From: Hamadaea tsunoensis DSM 44101
GTDB taxonomy: Bacteria; Actinomycetota; Actinomycetes; Mycobacteriales; Micromonosporaceae
DNA length: 64,000 nt
Reading direction: 5' to 3'
Assembly (NCBI RefSeq): GCF_000428945.1
Contig: NZ_AUAX01000001.1
Span: 434,001 to 498,000 of the forward strand
Positions 35,125-44,046 of this stretch are shown piece after piece (positions within the stretch are counted from its first letter, which is position 1; each line of letters opens with the position of its first letter). The notes beneath the pieces are model-generated. The model saw nothing but the letters and a program-made list of their open reading frames with translations. It had not been told where the DNA came from and searched no databases. The translations under genes and the position numbers were made by a program.

Positions 35125-36588
35125 ATGATCGACAAACCCGACCGACTCAGCGGCCGCGTACGCGAATGGCGCGCGGTCACCCGGTTCGCCGAGGACGACG
35201 AGGTGGGCGCGCATCTCGGACTCGTGTACGGGCGTCGCCGCCAGGGCAAGACGTTCCTGCTGGAACTGCTGGCCGAGGCGACCGGCGGCTTCATGTTCAC
35301 CGCCCTACAGCAGTCCGGCCCGCAGAACCTGCGCCTGCTCGGCGATGCGTACGCGGCCTTTCTGGGGTTGCGCGACCCTGTGCGGTTCACCGGCTGGCCG
35401 GCCGCGATGGAGGCACTTCTCCTGCTCGGCGAGCGCCGGGCCGAGCCGACAGTCGTGGTGCTCGACGAGTTCCCGTTCCTGCTCGACGGCGACCCGTCCC
35501 TGCCGTCCCTGCTGCAGGTCGGCATCGGCCCGACCGGTGCGGCCTTCCGCCGGGGGCGTACGCGGCTGATCCTGTGCGGCAGCGCCCTCACCACGATGCG
35601 CCGGCTGCTGGTCGGCAGTGCTCCGTTACGCGGGCGGGCCGTGCTGGAGCTGATGCTGCCGCCGTTCGGGTTCCGCGAGGCGGCCGCGTTCTGGAACCTG
35701 GAATCCGACCTCGACACCGCCTTCCGAGTCGACGCCCTCATCGGCGGTACGCCCGCGTACCGGGCGATGTCCGGCGGCAGCCCCGCCCCGGGCCGGTTCG
35801 ACGAGTGGATCGCCGACGGCCTGCTCGACCCGGCCTCGGCGATCTTCCGCGAGGGCAACGTGCTGCTGTACGAGCAGCCCGAGGTCAACGATCCGGCGCT
35901 CTACTTCTCGGTGCTGGGCGCGATCGCCCAGGGCGCTGCCAAGCGCAGCGAGATCGCCGCACTGCTGGAACGCGCCGACAGCTCGCTCAGCCATCCGCTC
36001 GCGGTGCTGGAGGAGTTGCAGCTCGTCGGGAAGATCGAGGACGCGCTGCGCCCGCGGCGGCCCGTCTACGAGATCCGCGAGCCGGTCATCCGCTTCCACC
36101 AGCTCGTCATCCGGCCCCGCGAGGCCGCTCTCGCCGCCCACGGGGGTTCGCGGGTCTGGCGGGAGACCACCGACACGGTCAGCAGCAAGATCTACGGGCC
36201 GCACCTGGAGCACCTCGCCCGCGAGTGGACCCTGGCGTACGCGTCGCAACAGACGCTCGGCGGTGCGGCCAACCAGGTACGACCGGCCACGGTCGCCTGC
36301 CGGGAGCACCGGGCCGGTCACGAGATCGACGTCGTCGCCCAGGCCGACCTGCCCCACGAACCGGTACGCGTTCTCGCGATCGGCGAGGCCAAGGCCACCG
36401 AACGGCCGGTCGGGCACGGGGAACTGGCCCGGCTGGAGCACCTGCGCGATCTCGTGGCCGCCGCGAAGCCGGGTACGCCGAAGCTGCTGCTGTTCTCGCG
36501 TACCGGGTTCACGAAGGAGCTCCGGGCCGAGACCGGACGTGCCGACCTGGAACTCATCGACCTGGAACGGCTCTATCACGGCGATTGA
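35125..36588 (+). CDS. AAA ATPase, DUF234/archaeal-ATPase family
   Basis: 487-residue ATPase. Walker A is YGRRRQGKTFLL near residue 37 and Walker B is VVVLDEFPFLL near 115, with a sensor region LILCGSALTTMRRLL. After a winged-helix-like segment (SEIAALLERADSSLSHPLAVLEELQLVGKIED), the C-terminal DUF234-type domain contains GHEIDVVAQADLP and AIGEAKATERP. This looks like a PD-(D/E)xK nuclease pattern (D, then ExK). GGGGAGG lies eight bases before the ATG. The family's role is unknown; it is scattered in bacteria and archaea. Confidence 0.85.
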   Translation: MIDKPDRLSGRVREWRAVTRFAEDDEVGAHLGLVYGRRRQGKTFLLELLAEATGGFMFTALQQSGPQNLRLLGDAYAAFLGLRDPVRFTGWPAAMEALLLLGERRAEPTVVVLDEFPFLLDGDPSLPSLLQVGIGPTGAAFRRGRTRLILCGSALTTMRRLLVGSAPLRGRAVLELMLPPFGFREAAAFWNLESDLDTAFRVDALIGGTPAYRAMSGGSPAPGRFDEWIADGLLDPASAIFREGNVLLYEQPEVNDPALYFSVLGAIAQGAAKRSEIAALLERADSSLSHPLAVLEELQLVGKIEDALRPRRPVYEIREPVIRFHQLVIRPREAALAAHGGSRVWRETTDTVSSKIYGPHLEHLAREWTLAYASQQTLGGAANQVRPATVACREHRAGHEIDVVAQADLPHEPVRVLAIGEAKATERPVGHGELARLEHLRDLVAAAKPGTPKLLLFSRTGFTKELRAETGRADLELIDLERLYHGD

Positions 36589-37183
36589 GCCGCCACACGT
36601 GCGTACGCTTCACCGACACTCCCTCAAGGTTCGGGCGTACCGGGACGTCGTAGGTCGCCACCTGGGTGAACAGGCGCTTCGGCAGGAACTCCCGGTCCGG
36701 GTCGCCCACGTAGACGTCCGCCGTGCCGCGCAGGAGCAGGCGCGTCATCCGGTCGGCGATGCTCTGCGTGTAGAAGCCGTCGCCGACGAGCACCACGTCC
36801 GCGCTCACCGTCAGGTCCGCGAGGTCCCCGACGACCCCCTCCACCTGTACGCCGTTCGCCGCGGCGTTGGCGGCGACGGCTTCGATGGCGTCCTCGTCCA
36901 GGTCGACTGCGCGTACACGAGAGGAGTGGGAGTGCGCGGCGGCGAGCGCGACGACGCCGGAGCCGCAAGCGACGTCGAGGGCCGTGCGGCCTTGGACCGT
37001 CTCGGGGTGGTCGAGGATGTAGCGCGCGAGGGCCTGGCCGCCCGGCCACGCGAAGGCCCAGAAGGGCGGGCGGCGGTCGGAGGAGTAACCGCCGTCCCAG
37101 AGGCCCGCGGTCGCGGGGGCCTGGTGGAGGCGCAGCTCGGGGAGGAAGGTGAGCGGCGCGAGCTGTGTCTGTACGCCGCTCAC
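36554..37183 (-). CDS. Class I SAM-dependent methyltransferase
   Basis: 209-residue methyltransferase. It has the SAM-binding ALDVACGSGVVALAAAHS near residue 70, an acidic loop AVDLDEDAIEAV and GDLADLTVSADVVLVGDGFY with a post-II region. The N-terminal FWAFAWPGGQALARYILDHP is typical of the nicotinamide/lysine N-methyltransferase (Nnt1/ETFBKMT-like) branch. Substrate unknown. Its 3' end overlaps the convergent ATPase gene by 35 bp. Confidence 0.9.
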   Translation of the reverse strand: MSGVQTQLAPLTFLPELRLHQAPATAGLWDGGYSSDRRPPFWAFAWPGGQALARYILDHPETVQGRTALDVACGSGVVALAAAHSHSSRVRAVDLDEDAIEAVAANAAANGVQVEGVVGDLADLTVSADVVLVGDGFYTQSIADRMTRLLLRGTADVYVGDPDREFLPKRLFTQVATYDVPVRPNLEGVSVKRTHVWRLNRRDRAVPGR

Positions 37184-37196
37184 CCTCCCAGGGTAG

Positions 37197-38354
37197 TTAG
37201 GGACTCGTGCAGGTGACCGTCGGTATCGAGTTCGTGGCGCCGGACATGCCCGCCAGGAAGCCGAAGGTGGTACTGGCGCCGGCCCCGAGGGTGCCGTTCC
37301 AGCTCACCGGGGTCACGGTGATGTTGGCGCCGCTGGCGGCCAGCGTGCCGTTCCAGATCTGACTGATGGTCTGGCCGTTGGCGAAGGTCCACTTCGCCGT
37401 CCAGCCGTTGAGTGTGCCGGTGCCGTTGTTCTTCACCGTCACGTCCGCTTGGAAGCCGCCCGACCACGAATTGACGATCGTGTACGTGGCGCTACAGGCG
37501 CCGCTGGGCGGCGGGCTGGAGCTGGGGCTCGCGCTGGCGCTCCGGCTCGGGCTGGTGCTCGGGCTGGGGCTCGCGCTGCGGGACGCGCTGGCGCTGGGAC
37601 TCGGGCTGGCACTGCGGGAGGCGGAGACCGACGGGGACGGCGACGGGTTCGTGCCGGTGCCGCCGATGCCGGTGACCTCGCCGTTGCCGCCGTCGAAGAC
37701 CACGTCGGAACAGCCGTAGAAGGTCTCGGTGCTGTCCGAACGCTTCCACACCGAGTAGATGATGTGGCGGCCGGTCTTCACCGGCAGGTTGCCCGACCAG
37801 GAGTAGTACCCGGTCGGAGCGGAGCCGGTCAGCGGCGGGTGGTCGGCCGACAGGAACGGTGTCGACTCCATGTCCGCCCAGGTCAGCGCCTGGTTCGGGT
37901 CGAAGCCGTCCTTCGTGACGTACAGGTAGAACCAGCCGGGGTGGGCGGCCCAGGCGGCGTACGTCCAGGTGAAGGGGGCACCCGAGGTCAGATGGGTCAG
38001 GGGCCAGTCGTTGCGGGGGGCGTCGAAGCCGGCGTACTTGGTGAAGCCGCCGCTGCACAGCGAACCGTCCGGGATGAAGCCCGACGTACGCCCGGCACCA
38101 TCGGAGCGCAGGACCCCGAACCAGTCGTAGAAGGGCTGGGCTCCGCCGACCGCGAGGGCGTTCTGGCAGGCGGGGTTGGTGGGTTTGATCTCGCCCGTGG
38201 AGGTGAGGCCGTCCTTGTAGCACAGGTACGTTCGACTGCCGGGGGTCAGCAGCGCACCATGTGCCCACGTCGTGCTGGGGATGAGCGCCGCGACTACCGC
38301 GGCGACCAGTCCCACCACAAGGGAGCGTCCCACCATCGCGCGTCCGATCTTCAC
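37197..38354 (-). CDS. AA10 lytic polysaccharide monooxygenase with CBM2
   Basis: 385-residue secreted copper enzyme that oxidatively cleaves crystalline cellulose or chitin. The signal peptide ends at TTWA, exposing His32 (HGALLTPGSRTYLC) as the N-terminal copper ligand. The second His lies in WAAHPGWFYLYVTKDG, and GYYSWSG-HIIYSVW is family-typical. A Pro/Ser/Arg-rich linker (about 255-290) leads to a C-terminal CBM2 (CSATYTIVNSWSGGFQADVTVKN). The start is GTG 38354 with AAAGGAG seven bases upstream. The CebR-like box 108 bp upstream argues for cellulose as the substrate. Confidence 0.95.
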   Translation of the reverse strand: MKIGRAMVGRSLVVGLVAAVVAALIPSTTWAHGALLTPGSRTYLCYKDGLTSTGEIKPTNPACQNALAVGGAQPFYDWFGVLRSDGAGRTSGFIPDGSLCSGGFTKYAGFDAPRNDWPLTHLTSGAPFTWTYAAWAAHPGWFYLYVTKDGFDPNQALTWADMESTPFLSADHPPLTGSAPTGYYSWSGNLPVKTGRHIIYSVWKRSDSTETFYGCSDVVFDGGNGEVTGIGGTGTNPSPSPSVSASRSASPSPSASASRSASPSPSTSPSRSASASPSSSPPPSGACSATYTIVNSWSGGFQADVTVKNNGTGTLNGWTAKWTFANGQTISQIWNGTLAASGANITVTPVSWNGTLGAGASTTFGFLAGMSGATNSIPTVTCTSP

Positions 38355-38461
38355 GTGAACTCCTTTCGCGATGGACAGGTTTAGACGCCCGGGCCGTGGG
38401 AGTTGCCCGTGCGGGAAGCGCATCACGCCTTAAACAATTCAGCAATGTGGATGTCACGATG

Positions 38462-38475
38462 TGGGAACGCTCCCA
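38462..38475. promoter_or_regulatory. CebR-like operator
   Basis: TGGGAACGCTCCCA differs at one position from the actinobacterial cellobiose-repressor site TGGGAGCGCTCCCA. It lies between the LPMO gene (108 bp from its start) and the divergent oxidase gene (48 bp away). LacI-family CebR binding, released by cellobiose, is inferred. Confidence 0.7.
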
Positions 38476-38523
38476 TGGAGTCCGCCCCTTTTTTGAGATG
38501 CCCCCTTGACCTAGTCTTTCGGC

Positions 38524-39627
38524 ATGCCGGACGTGATCATCGTGGGTGCGGGCAGCATGGGATCGGCGGCGGCGTACGCGCTCGCCCGGCGGGGAGCCTC
38601 GGTCGTCGCGCTCGACCGTTTCACCCCGCCGCACACCCGGGGCGCCCACGCCGGCGGCTCCCGCATCATCCGCATGACGTACGCCGAAGGGCCGGCCTAC
38701 GTGCCGCTGCTACGGCGTACCTATGCGCTGTGGGAGGCGCTGGACCCGACTCTGGTCACGCCGACGGGCGGGCTCAACATCGGACGGCCCGGCTCCGGGA
38801 CCGTTGCGGGAGCACTGGAGAGCGCGGTCGCGTACGGGCTGGATCACGAGGTGCTGGACGCTTCCGCTCTGCGCCGGCGGTTTCCCGCCTTCACCCCCGC
38901 CGCCGACGAGGTCGCGGTGTACGACGTGGCCGCCGGGATCGTCGAACCCGAGCGGGCCATCGCCACGCTGCTGTCCCGCGCGGCTTCGCTGGGGGCCTCG
39001 TTCCGCTTCGGTACGTCCGCGGAATCCTGGTCCACATCAGACAGTGGTGTGTCGGTCGTGCTGTCCGACGGGTCGACCCTTTCCGCGGACCGGCTCGTGC
39101 TGGCACCCGGCGGGTGGGCGCCCGGACTACTGGGCTTCCCGGTGCCGCTGCGGGTCTCGCGGCGGATCCAGCACTACTGGGCGTCGCCCGGTCCGGCGTA
39201 CGAGCCCTCGGCCTTTCCGGTCTGGATCTGGGAGTCCGGCGAGGGCATCGGCTACGGGATGCCCGCGTTCGGGGCGGAAGGATGGGTCAAGGCCGCTTTC
39301 CACCACGGCGACGAGCCCGCCTCGCCGGCCGAGGGGGTCCGGCCGTACGCGCCCGGCGAGGAGGAGCCTGTCCGGTCGTGGCTCGCCGACCGGATTCCCG
39401 GACTGTCGCGTCACGTCGGGGCCAAGGAATGCATGTACACCCTGACGCCGGACGAGAACTTCCTCATCGGCGCGCATCCCTCGGACTCACGGGTGGTGGT
39501 CGCGGCAGGGTTCTCCGGGCACGGGTTCAAGTTCGTCCCGGTGGTCGGGGAGATCCTGGCGTCACTCGCCCTGGACGGGACCTGCGACTTCGACCTGACG
39601 CCGTTCTCCCCCGGCCGATTCTCCTGA
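38524..39627 (+). CDS. solA: FAD-dependent amino acid oxidase (SolA/sarcosine oxidase type)
   Basis: 367-residue flavoenzyme of the monomeric sarcosine/N-methyltryptophan oxidase type. It has the dinucleotide-binding IIVGAGSMGSAAAYALARRG at the N terminus, GAHAGGSRIIRMTY close behind, and KECMYTLTPDENFLIGAHP with the Cys expected to hold covalent FAD. GFSGHGFKFVPVVGEILASLAL closes the domain. It oxidises an N-methylated or secondary amine, producing hydrogen peroxide. TAGTCT at 38512-38517 lies six bases before the ATG. Confidence 0.92.
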   Translation: MPDVIIVGAGSMGSAAAYALARRGASVVALDRFTPPHTRGAHAGGSRIIRMTYAEGPAYVPLLRRTYALWEALDPTLVTPTGGLNIGRPGSGTVAGALESAVAYGLDHEVLDASALRRRFPAFTPAADEVAVYDVAAGIVEPERAIATLLSRAASLGASFRFGTSAESWSTSDSGVSVVLSDGSTLSADRLVLAPGGWAPGLLGFPVPLRVSRRIQHYWASPGPAYEPSAFPVWIWESGEGIGYGMPAFGAEGWVKAAFHHGDEPASPAEGVRPYAPGEEEPVRSWLADRIPGLSRHVGAKECMYTLTPDENFLIGAHPSDSRVVVAAGFSGHGFKFVPVVGEILASLALDGTCDFDLTPFSPGRFS

Positions 39628-39665
39628 AGGCCACCCCTTTACCCTGCGCCTCACCCGGCCTCCGA

Positions 39666-39733
39666 CGATCTTGCGCGAATGTCCCGAATTTCGCGGCGAA
39701 TGCCCGAAACGTCCGAACATTCGCGCAAGATCG
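39666..39733 (-). repeat. 68-bp palindromic element, copy g
   Basis: Arms CGATCTTGCGCGAATGTC and GAACATTCGCGCAAGATC(G). It lies between convergent genes, 28 bp from the hrpA stop and 38 bp from the oxidase stop. The reverse complement closely resembles copy d. Confidence 0.9.
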
Positions 39734-39761
39734 TCGAGGAGTGACGCCGCCGAAAGGGGCG

Positions 39762-42700
39762 TCACAGGAGGTCGATGGCGCGGTAGATGCGGACGTCCGA
39801 CACCGGGTACGCCGTCCCCATCGTCTGCGCGAAGTAGCTCACCCGCAGCTCTTCGATCATCCAGGGGATCTGCGTGACCGCGTCCGCCGCCCGGCGCGCC
39901 GGTGGCAGTTCGGCGACGCGTTCGTTGTACTCCGCCCGGATCTCCTCGATCCGCTGGGTGTACTCACGGTCCCGGGTCACGTTCGCGGCCAGCTTCTCCA
40001 GCCGGATCTGCATCGCCTGCAGGTAGCGCTGCACGTGCGGCAGCAGCCACCAGCCCGTCTCCGCGACGAACCCGGCGTGGATCAGCCCGGACAGCTGCCG
40101 GCGCAGGTCGTTGACCGCGAACACGTACGCGATGTTCGACACGCCCTTCAGCCGTCGCTCCACCTCGAAGGAGGCGGTGAGGATCAGCTGGACCTTGGAC
40201 ACCACCTGTTCGAAGGCGTCGAACAGGTTCTCGCGTACCTTTTCGCGGAGGGCGGTGAAGGCGTCGGGGGTCCAGGCCGGGCCGCCGTTCTCGGCGATCA
40301 GCCGGTCGACCGCGCACGCGACACAGTCGTCGAGCAGGGCGGCGATGCTGCCGTGCGGGCCCTTGCCGAGCGCCAGTTTGGCCGCGTTGTCGAGGCGGCT
40401 GGACAGGAAGCGTACGGGCGAGAAGGGCAGGTTGAGCATGAGCAGCCGGCGGGTGCCCCGCCACATCGCCTTCTGCTGTTCGGCTTCGCTCTCGTAGAGG
40501 CGTACGCCGACGGAGTCGCCCTCGTCGTGCAGGGCCGGGTACGCCTTGACGGTGTACCCCATCCGCTTGCGCTCGACGTTGCGCGGGATCTCCTCGTCCG
40601 GGAATCCGGTCAGGCCGGACCGCTCCACATCGGACACGGTGGTCTGGAAGACCTCGCGGGTCTTGGGGCGCAGCTTGGCCTGGATCGCGGCCAGGTCCTT
40701 GCCCTCGGCGAGCACCTTGCCGTCCTCGTCCTCGACCCGGTACGTCATCCGCAGGTAGTCCGGCAGCTTGGCCAGATCCCAAGCGTCGTAAGGGATTTCG
40801 ACGGCCGCCAGCCGGTGCAGGTGCCGGCCCAGCCCCTCCAGCAGCGTGCCCTCGTACGGGGTGATCTGGGTGAGCGCGTACTTCGCGTGGTCGGGGGCGG
40901 GGACGAAGTGCCGGCGCAGCACCTTCGGCAGGCTGCGCAGCAGGGACGTCACCAGTTCCTCGCGCAGTCCGGGGATCTGCCAGTCGAAGCCCTCGGTCGT
41001 CAGGGCGGCCAGCGCGGCGACCGGGATGTGCACGGTGACGCCGTCGGCCTCGGTGCCCGGCTCGAACTGGTAGGTCAGCGGGAACTCGTGCCCGCCGCTG
41101 CGCCACACGTCGGGGTAGTCGGCCTCGCTGACGCCGCCCGTGCCGGTGTTGGTGAGCATCGCCAGGTCGAACGTGAGCAGGTCGGGCTGCTGGTGCCGCT
41201 CGGTCTTCCACCACGCGTCGAAGTGCCGGCCCGACACGACGTCCCGCGGTACGCGCGCGTCGTAGAAGTCGAACAGCGTCTGGTCGTCGACGAGGATGTC
41301 CCGGCGGCGGGCGCGGTGTTCGAGCTTCTCGACCTCGCCGAGCAGCTCGCGGTTCTTGGCGAAGAAGTGGTGGCGCGTCTCCCAGTCGCCCTCGACGAGC
41401 GCGTGCCGGATGAACAGCTCCCGGCTCAGGCCCGGGTCGATGTTGCCGAAGTTGACGCTGCGCTGCACGATCAGCGGCACGCCGTACAGGGTCACGCGCT
41501 CGTAGGCGAGGACAGCGCCGGCCTTCCGCGACCAGTGCGGCTCACTGTACGAGCGTTTCACCAGGTGGCCGGCGAGCTTCTCGACCGCCTCCGGCTCGAC
41601 CTTCGCCACGATCCGGGCCCACAGCCGCGAGGTCTCCACCAGCTCGGCGGCCATCACGAAGCGCGGATTGCGCCGGAACAGCACGGAACCGGGGAAGATC
41701 GCGAACTTCGCCCCGCGCGCGCCCGCGTACTCCCGCTTCTCCTGCTCGTAGAGGCCGATGTGGCTCAACAGGCCGGCGAGCAGCGAGACGTGGATGGCCT
41801 GGCCGTTGGGAACCTTGTCCGGATCCTTGGCCGCGCGCACCGCCTGGCTGTCGCTCGCCGCGCGCCGCAGCTGGCTGAAAAGATCCTGCCATTCGCGTAC
41901 GCGAAGGTAGTGCAGGTATTCGGCCTTGCACAGCCGGCGGAACTGGTTGCCGGACAGCTCCTCCTGCTTCTCGTGCAGGTAGTCCCAGAGATTGATGTAC
42001 GCGAGGAAGTCCGATTCCTTGTCCGCGAACCGGGCGTGGGACTGGGCGGCCTGCTGCTGCTTGTCCTGCGGGCGCTCCCGGGGATCCTGAATGGACAGTG
42101 CGGCGGCGATGACGAGGACCTCGCGCAGGCACAGGTTCTGCTCGCCTTCGAGGATCATCCGGCCGAGCCGCGGATCGACGGGCAGCTGCGCGAGCCGGCG
42201 GCCGGTCTGCGTCAGCCGGGCGTCGGCGTCGAGCGCGCCGAGTTCGTGCAGGAGGTCGTAGCCGTCCTTGACGTTGCGCTTGTCCGGCGGGTCGAGGAAC
42301 GGGAAGTCGGCGACCTCGCCGAGGCGCAGCGCGATCATCTGCAGGATGACCGAGGCGAGGTTGGTCCGCAGGATCTCCGGATCGGTGAACTCCGGCCGGG
42401 ACTCGAAGTCCTCCTCGGAGTACAACCGGATGCAGATGCCGTCGCTCAACCGCCCGCAGCGGCCCTTGCGCTGGTTCGCGCTCGCCTGGGAGACGGGCTC
42501 GATCGGCAGCCGCTGCACCTTCAACCGCTGGCTGTAGCGGGAGACGCGGGCGGTACCGGGGTCGATGACGTACTTGATGCCGGGGACGGTCAGCGAGGTC
42601 TCGGCGACGTTCGTGGCGAGCACGATCCGCCGCCCGGTATGCGGGGCGAACACCTTGTGCTGCTCGGCCGTGGACAGCCGCGCGTACAGCGGGACGACCT

Positions 42701-43859
42701 CGGTGAACCGCAGATTGCGCCGGTTCAGCGCGTCGGCCGTGTCCTTGATCTCCCGCTCGCCGGACAGGAACACGAGAATGTCGCCGGGGCCCTCGGCCGC
42801 CAGTTCGTCGACCGCGTCGCAGATCGCGCCGACCTGGTCGCGTACGTCCTCGGACTCGTCCTCTTCCTCCTCGGCCTCGTTCACCAGGACGAGCGGCCGG
42901 TAGCGGACCTCGACCGGATACGTACGCCCGGAGACCTCGACGACCGGCGCGGGCTTGCCGTCGGCGTCCGCGAAGTGCTGGGCGAACCGCTCGGTCTCGA
43001 TGGTCGCCGAGGTGATGATCACCTTGAGGTCGGGCCGCTTGGGCAGCAGCTGCTTGATGTAGCCCAGGATGAAGTCGATGTTGAGGCTGCGCTCGTGCGC
43101 CTCGTCGATGATCAGGGTGTCGTACGCGCTCAGCAGCCGGTCATGGGCCAGCTCGGCGAGCAGGATGCCGTCGGTCATGAGCTTGACCAGGTTCTGTTCG
43201 CTGACACTGCCGCCGAAGCGGATCTGGTAGCCGACCAGGTCGCCCAGCTCGGTCCCCAGCTCCTCCGCGATCCGGTCCGCCACCGTACGCGCGGCCAGCC
43301 GCCGGGGCTGGGTGTGCCCGATCATGCCGTCGATGCCGCGGCCGAGTTCGAGACAGATCTTCGGGATCTGCGTCGTCTTGCCCGAACCGGTCTCGCCGGC
43401 CAGGATCACGACCTGGTTGTCCCGGATGGCCGCGAGGATCTCGTCCCGGCGCTGGCTGACCGGGAGCTCCTCGGGATAGGTGATCTTCGGCACCCGGGCG
43501 CGGCGGGCCTCCAGCTGCTCGGGCGTACGCCTGCGCCGCTCACGGCCGGTGTTCTGCTTCCGCTCCGGGCGCTGGTTCCGGCCGTCCCGGGAGCCGCGCC
43601 CGTCACGCTGGGGGCGGGTGCGGTTCGGCCCACGCTCGGTCGCGGGCGCCTGGTCACCGGTGGGCTTGTCCGCGCGGGAGGTGCTCTCCGCGACGGGTGC
43701 GGCCGCCGCTTCGCCGGTCGCGTTCTCCGCGGCGGATGCGGCCGGCTGAGGACCCGGCCGACGGGAGGCGGGACGGCGGCGGCGCGCGCCCGGACGTCCG
43801 CCTGCGCGCTGCTGCGGACCGCCGGCGCGCTCGGGCGGGCTCTGCTCGGGAGTGCTCAT
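39762..43859 (-). CDS. hrpA: ATP-dependent RNA helicase HrpA
   Basis: 1365-residue DEAH-box helicase. The first 90 residues are disordered and rich in Arg, Gly, Pro and Ala (RG-type, RNA-binding). The helicase core has Walker A ILAGETGSGKTTQIPK, DEAH motif IIDEAHERSLNIDF, SAT, and motif VI SQASANQRKGRCGR. The HA2/OB region and the long DUF3418 C-terminal region follow. Length matches HrpA. It likely resolves stalled ribosomes on mRNA, the known E. coli role. ATG 43859 was chosen because the upstream open frame runs into a 68-bp element. Confidence 0.95.
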   Translation of the reverse strand: MSTPEQSPPERAGGPQQRAGGRPGARRRRPASRRPGPQPAASAAENATGEAAAAPVAESTSRADKPTGDQAPATERGPNRTRPQRDGRGSRDGRNQRPERKQNTGRERRRRTPEQLEARRARVPKITYPEELPVSQRRDEILAAIRDNQVVILAGETGSGKTTQIPKICLELGRGIDGMIGHTQPRRLAARTVADRIAEELGTELGDLVGYQIRFGGSVSEQNLVKLMTDGILLAELAHDRLLSAYDTLIIDEAHERSLNIDFILGYIKQLLPKRPDLKVIITSATIETERFAQHFADADGKPAPVVEVSGRTYPVEVRYRPLVLVNEAEEEEDESEDVRDQVGAICDAVDELAAEGPGDILVFLSGEREIKDTADALNRRNLRFTEVVPLYARLSTAEQHKVFAPHTGRRIVLATNVAETSLTVPGIKYVIDPGTARVSRYSQRLKVQRLPIEPVSQASANQRKGRCGRLSDGICIRLYSEEDFESRPEFTDPEILRTNLASVILQMIALRLGEVADFPFLDPPDKRNVKDGYDLLHELGALDADARLTQTGRRLAQLPVDPRLGRMILEGEQNLCLREVLVIAAALSIQDPRERPQDKQQQAAQSHARFADKESDFLAYINLWDYLHEKQEELSGNQFRRLCKAEYLHYLRVREWQDLFSQLRRAASDSQAVRAAKDPDKVPNGQAIHVSLLAGLLSHIGLYEQEKREYAGARGAKFAIFPGSVLFRRNPRFVMAAELVETSRLWARIVAKVEPEAVEKLAGHLVKRSYSEPHWSRKAGAVLAYERVTLYGVPLIVQRSVNFGNIDPGLSRELFIRHALVEGDWETRHHFFAKNRELLGEVEKLEHRARRRDILVDDQTLFDFYDARVPRDVVSGRHFDAWWKTERHQQPDLLTFDLAMLTNTGTGGVSEADYPDVWRSGGHEFPLTYQFEPGTEADGVTVHIPVAALAALTTEGFDWQIPGLREELVTSLLRSLPKVLRRHFVPAPDHAKYALTQITPYEGTLLEGLGRHLHRLAAVEIPYDAWDLAKLPDYLRMTYRVEDEDGKVLAEGKDLAAIQAKLRPKTREVFQTTVSDVERSGLTGFPDEEIPRNVERKRMGYTVKAYPALHDEGDSVGVRLYESEAEQQKAMWRGTRRLLMLNLPFSPVRFLSSRLDNAAKLALGKGPHGSIAALLDDCVACAVDRLIAENGGPAWTPDAFTALREKVRENLFDAFEQVVSKVQLILTASFEVERRLKGVSNIAYVFAVNDLRRQLSGLIHAGFVAETGWWLLPHVQRYLQAMQIRLEKLAANVTRDREYTQRIEEIRAEYNERVAELPPARRAADAVTQIPWMIEELRVSYFAQTMGTAYPVSDVRIYRAIDLL

Positions 43860-43959
43860 CTCGCCGACAACACTATCGGCTGCGCCGTCCCGGTCCCACC
43901 GGGTTTCCCACCCGCCCCGCCCCTGCCCCGCCCCCGCAGCGCCCCCGCACCCCTTGCGA

Positions 43960-44027
43960 CGATCTTGCGCGAATGTCTCAAATATCGCGGAGAATGCCCG
44001 GAATGCCGGTACATTCGCGCAAGATCG
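43960..44027 (-). repeat. 68-bp palindromic element, copy h
   Basis: Arms CGATCTTGCGCGAATGTC and TACATTCGCGCAAGATCG. It lies 19 bp from the glyS stop codon (44047) and upstream of hrpA. Confidence 0.9.
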
Positions 44028-44046
44028 TCGGAAGGAAGACGGCGGG

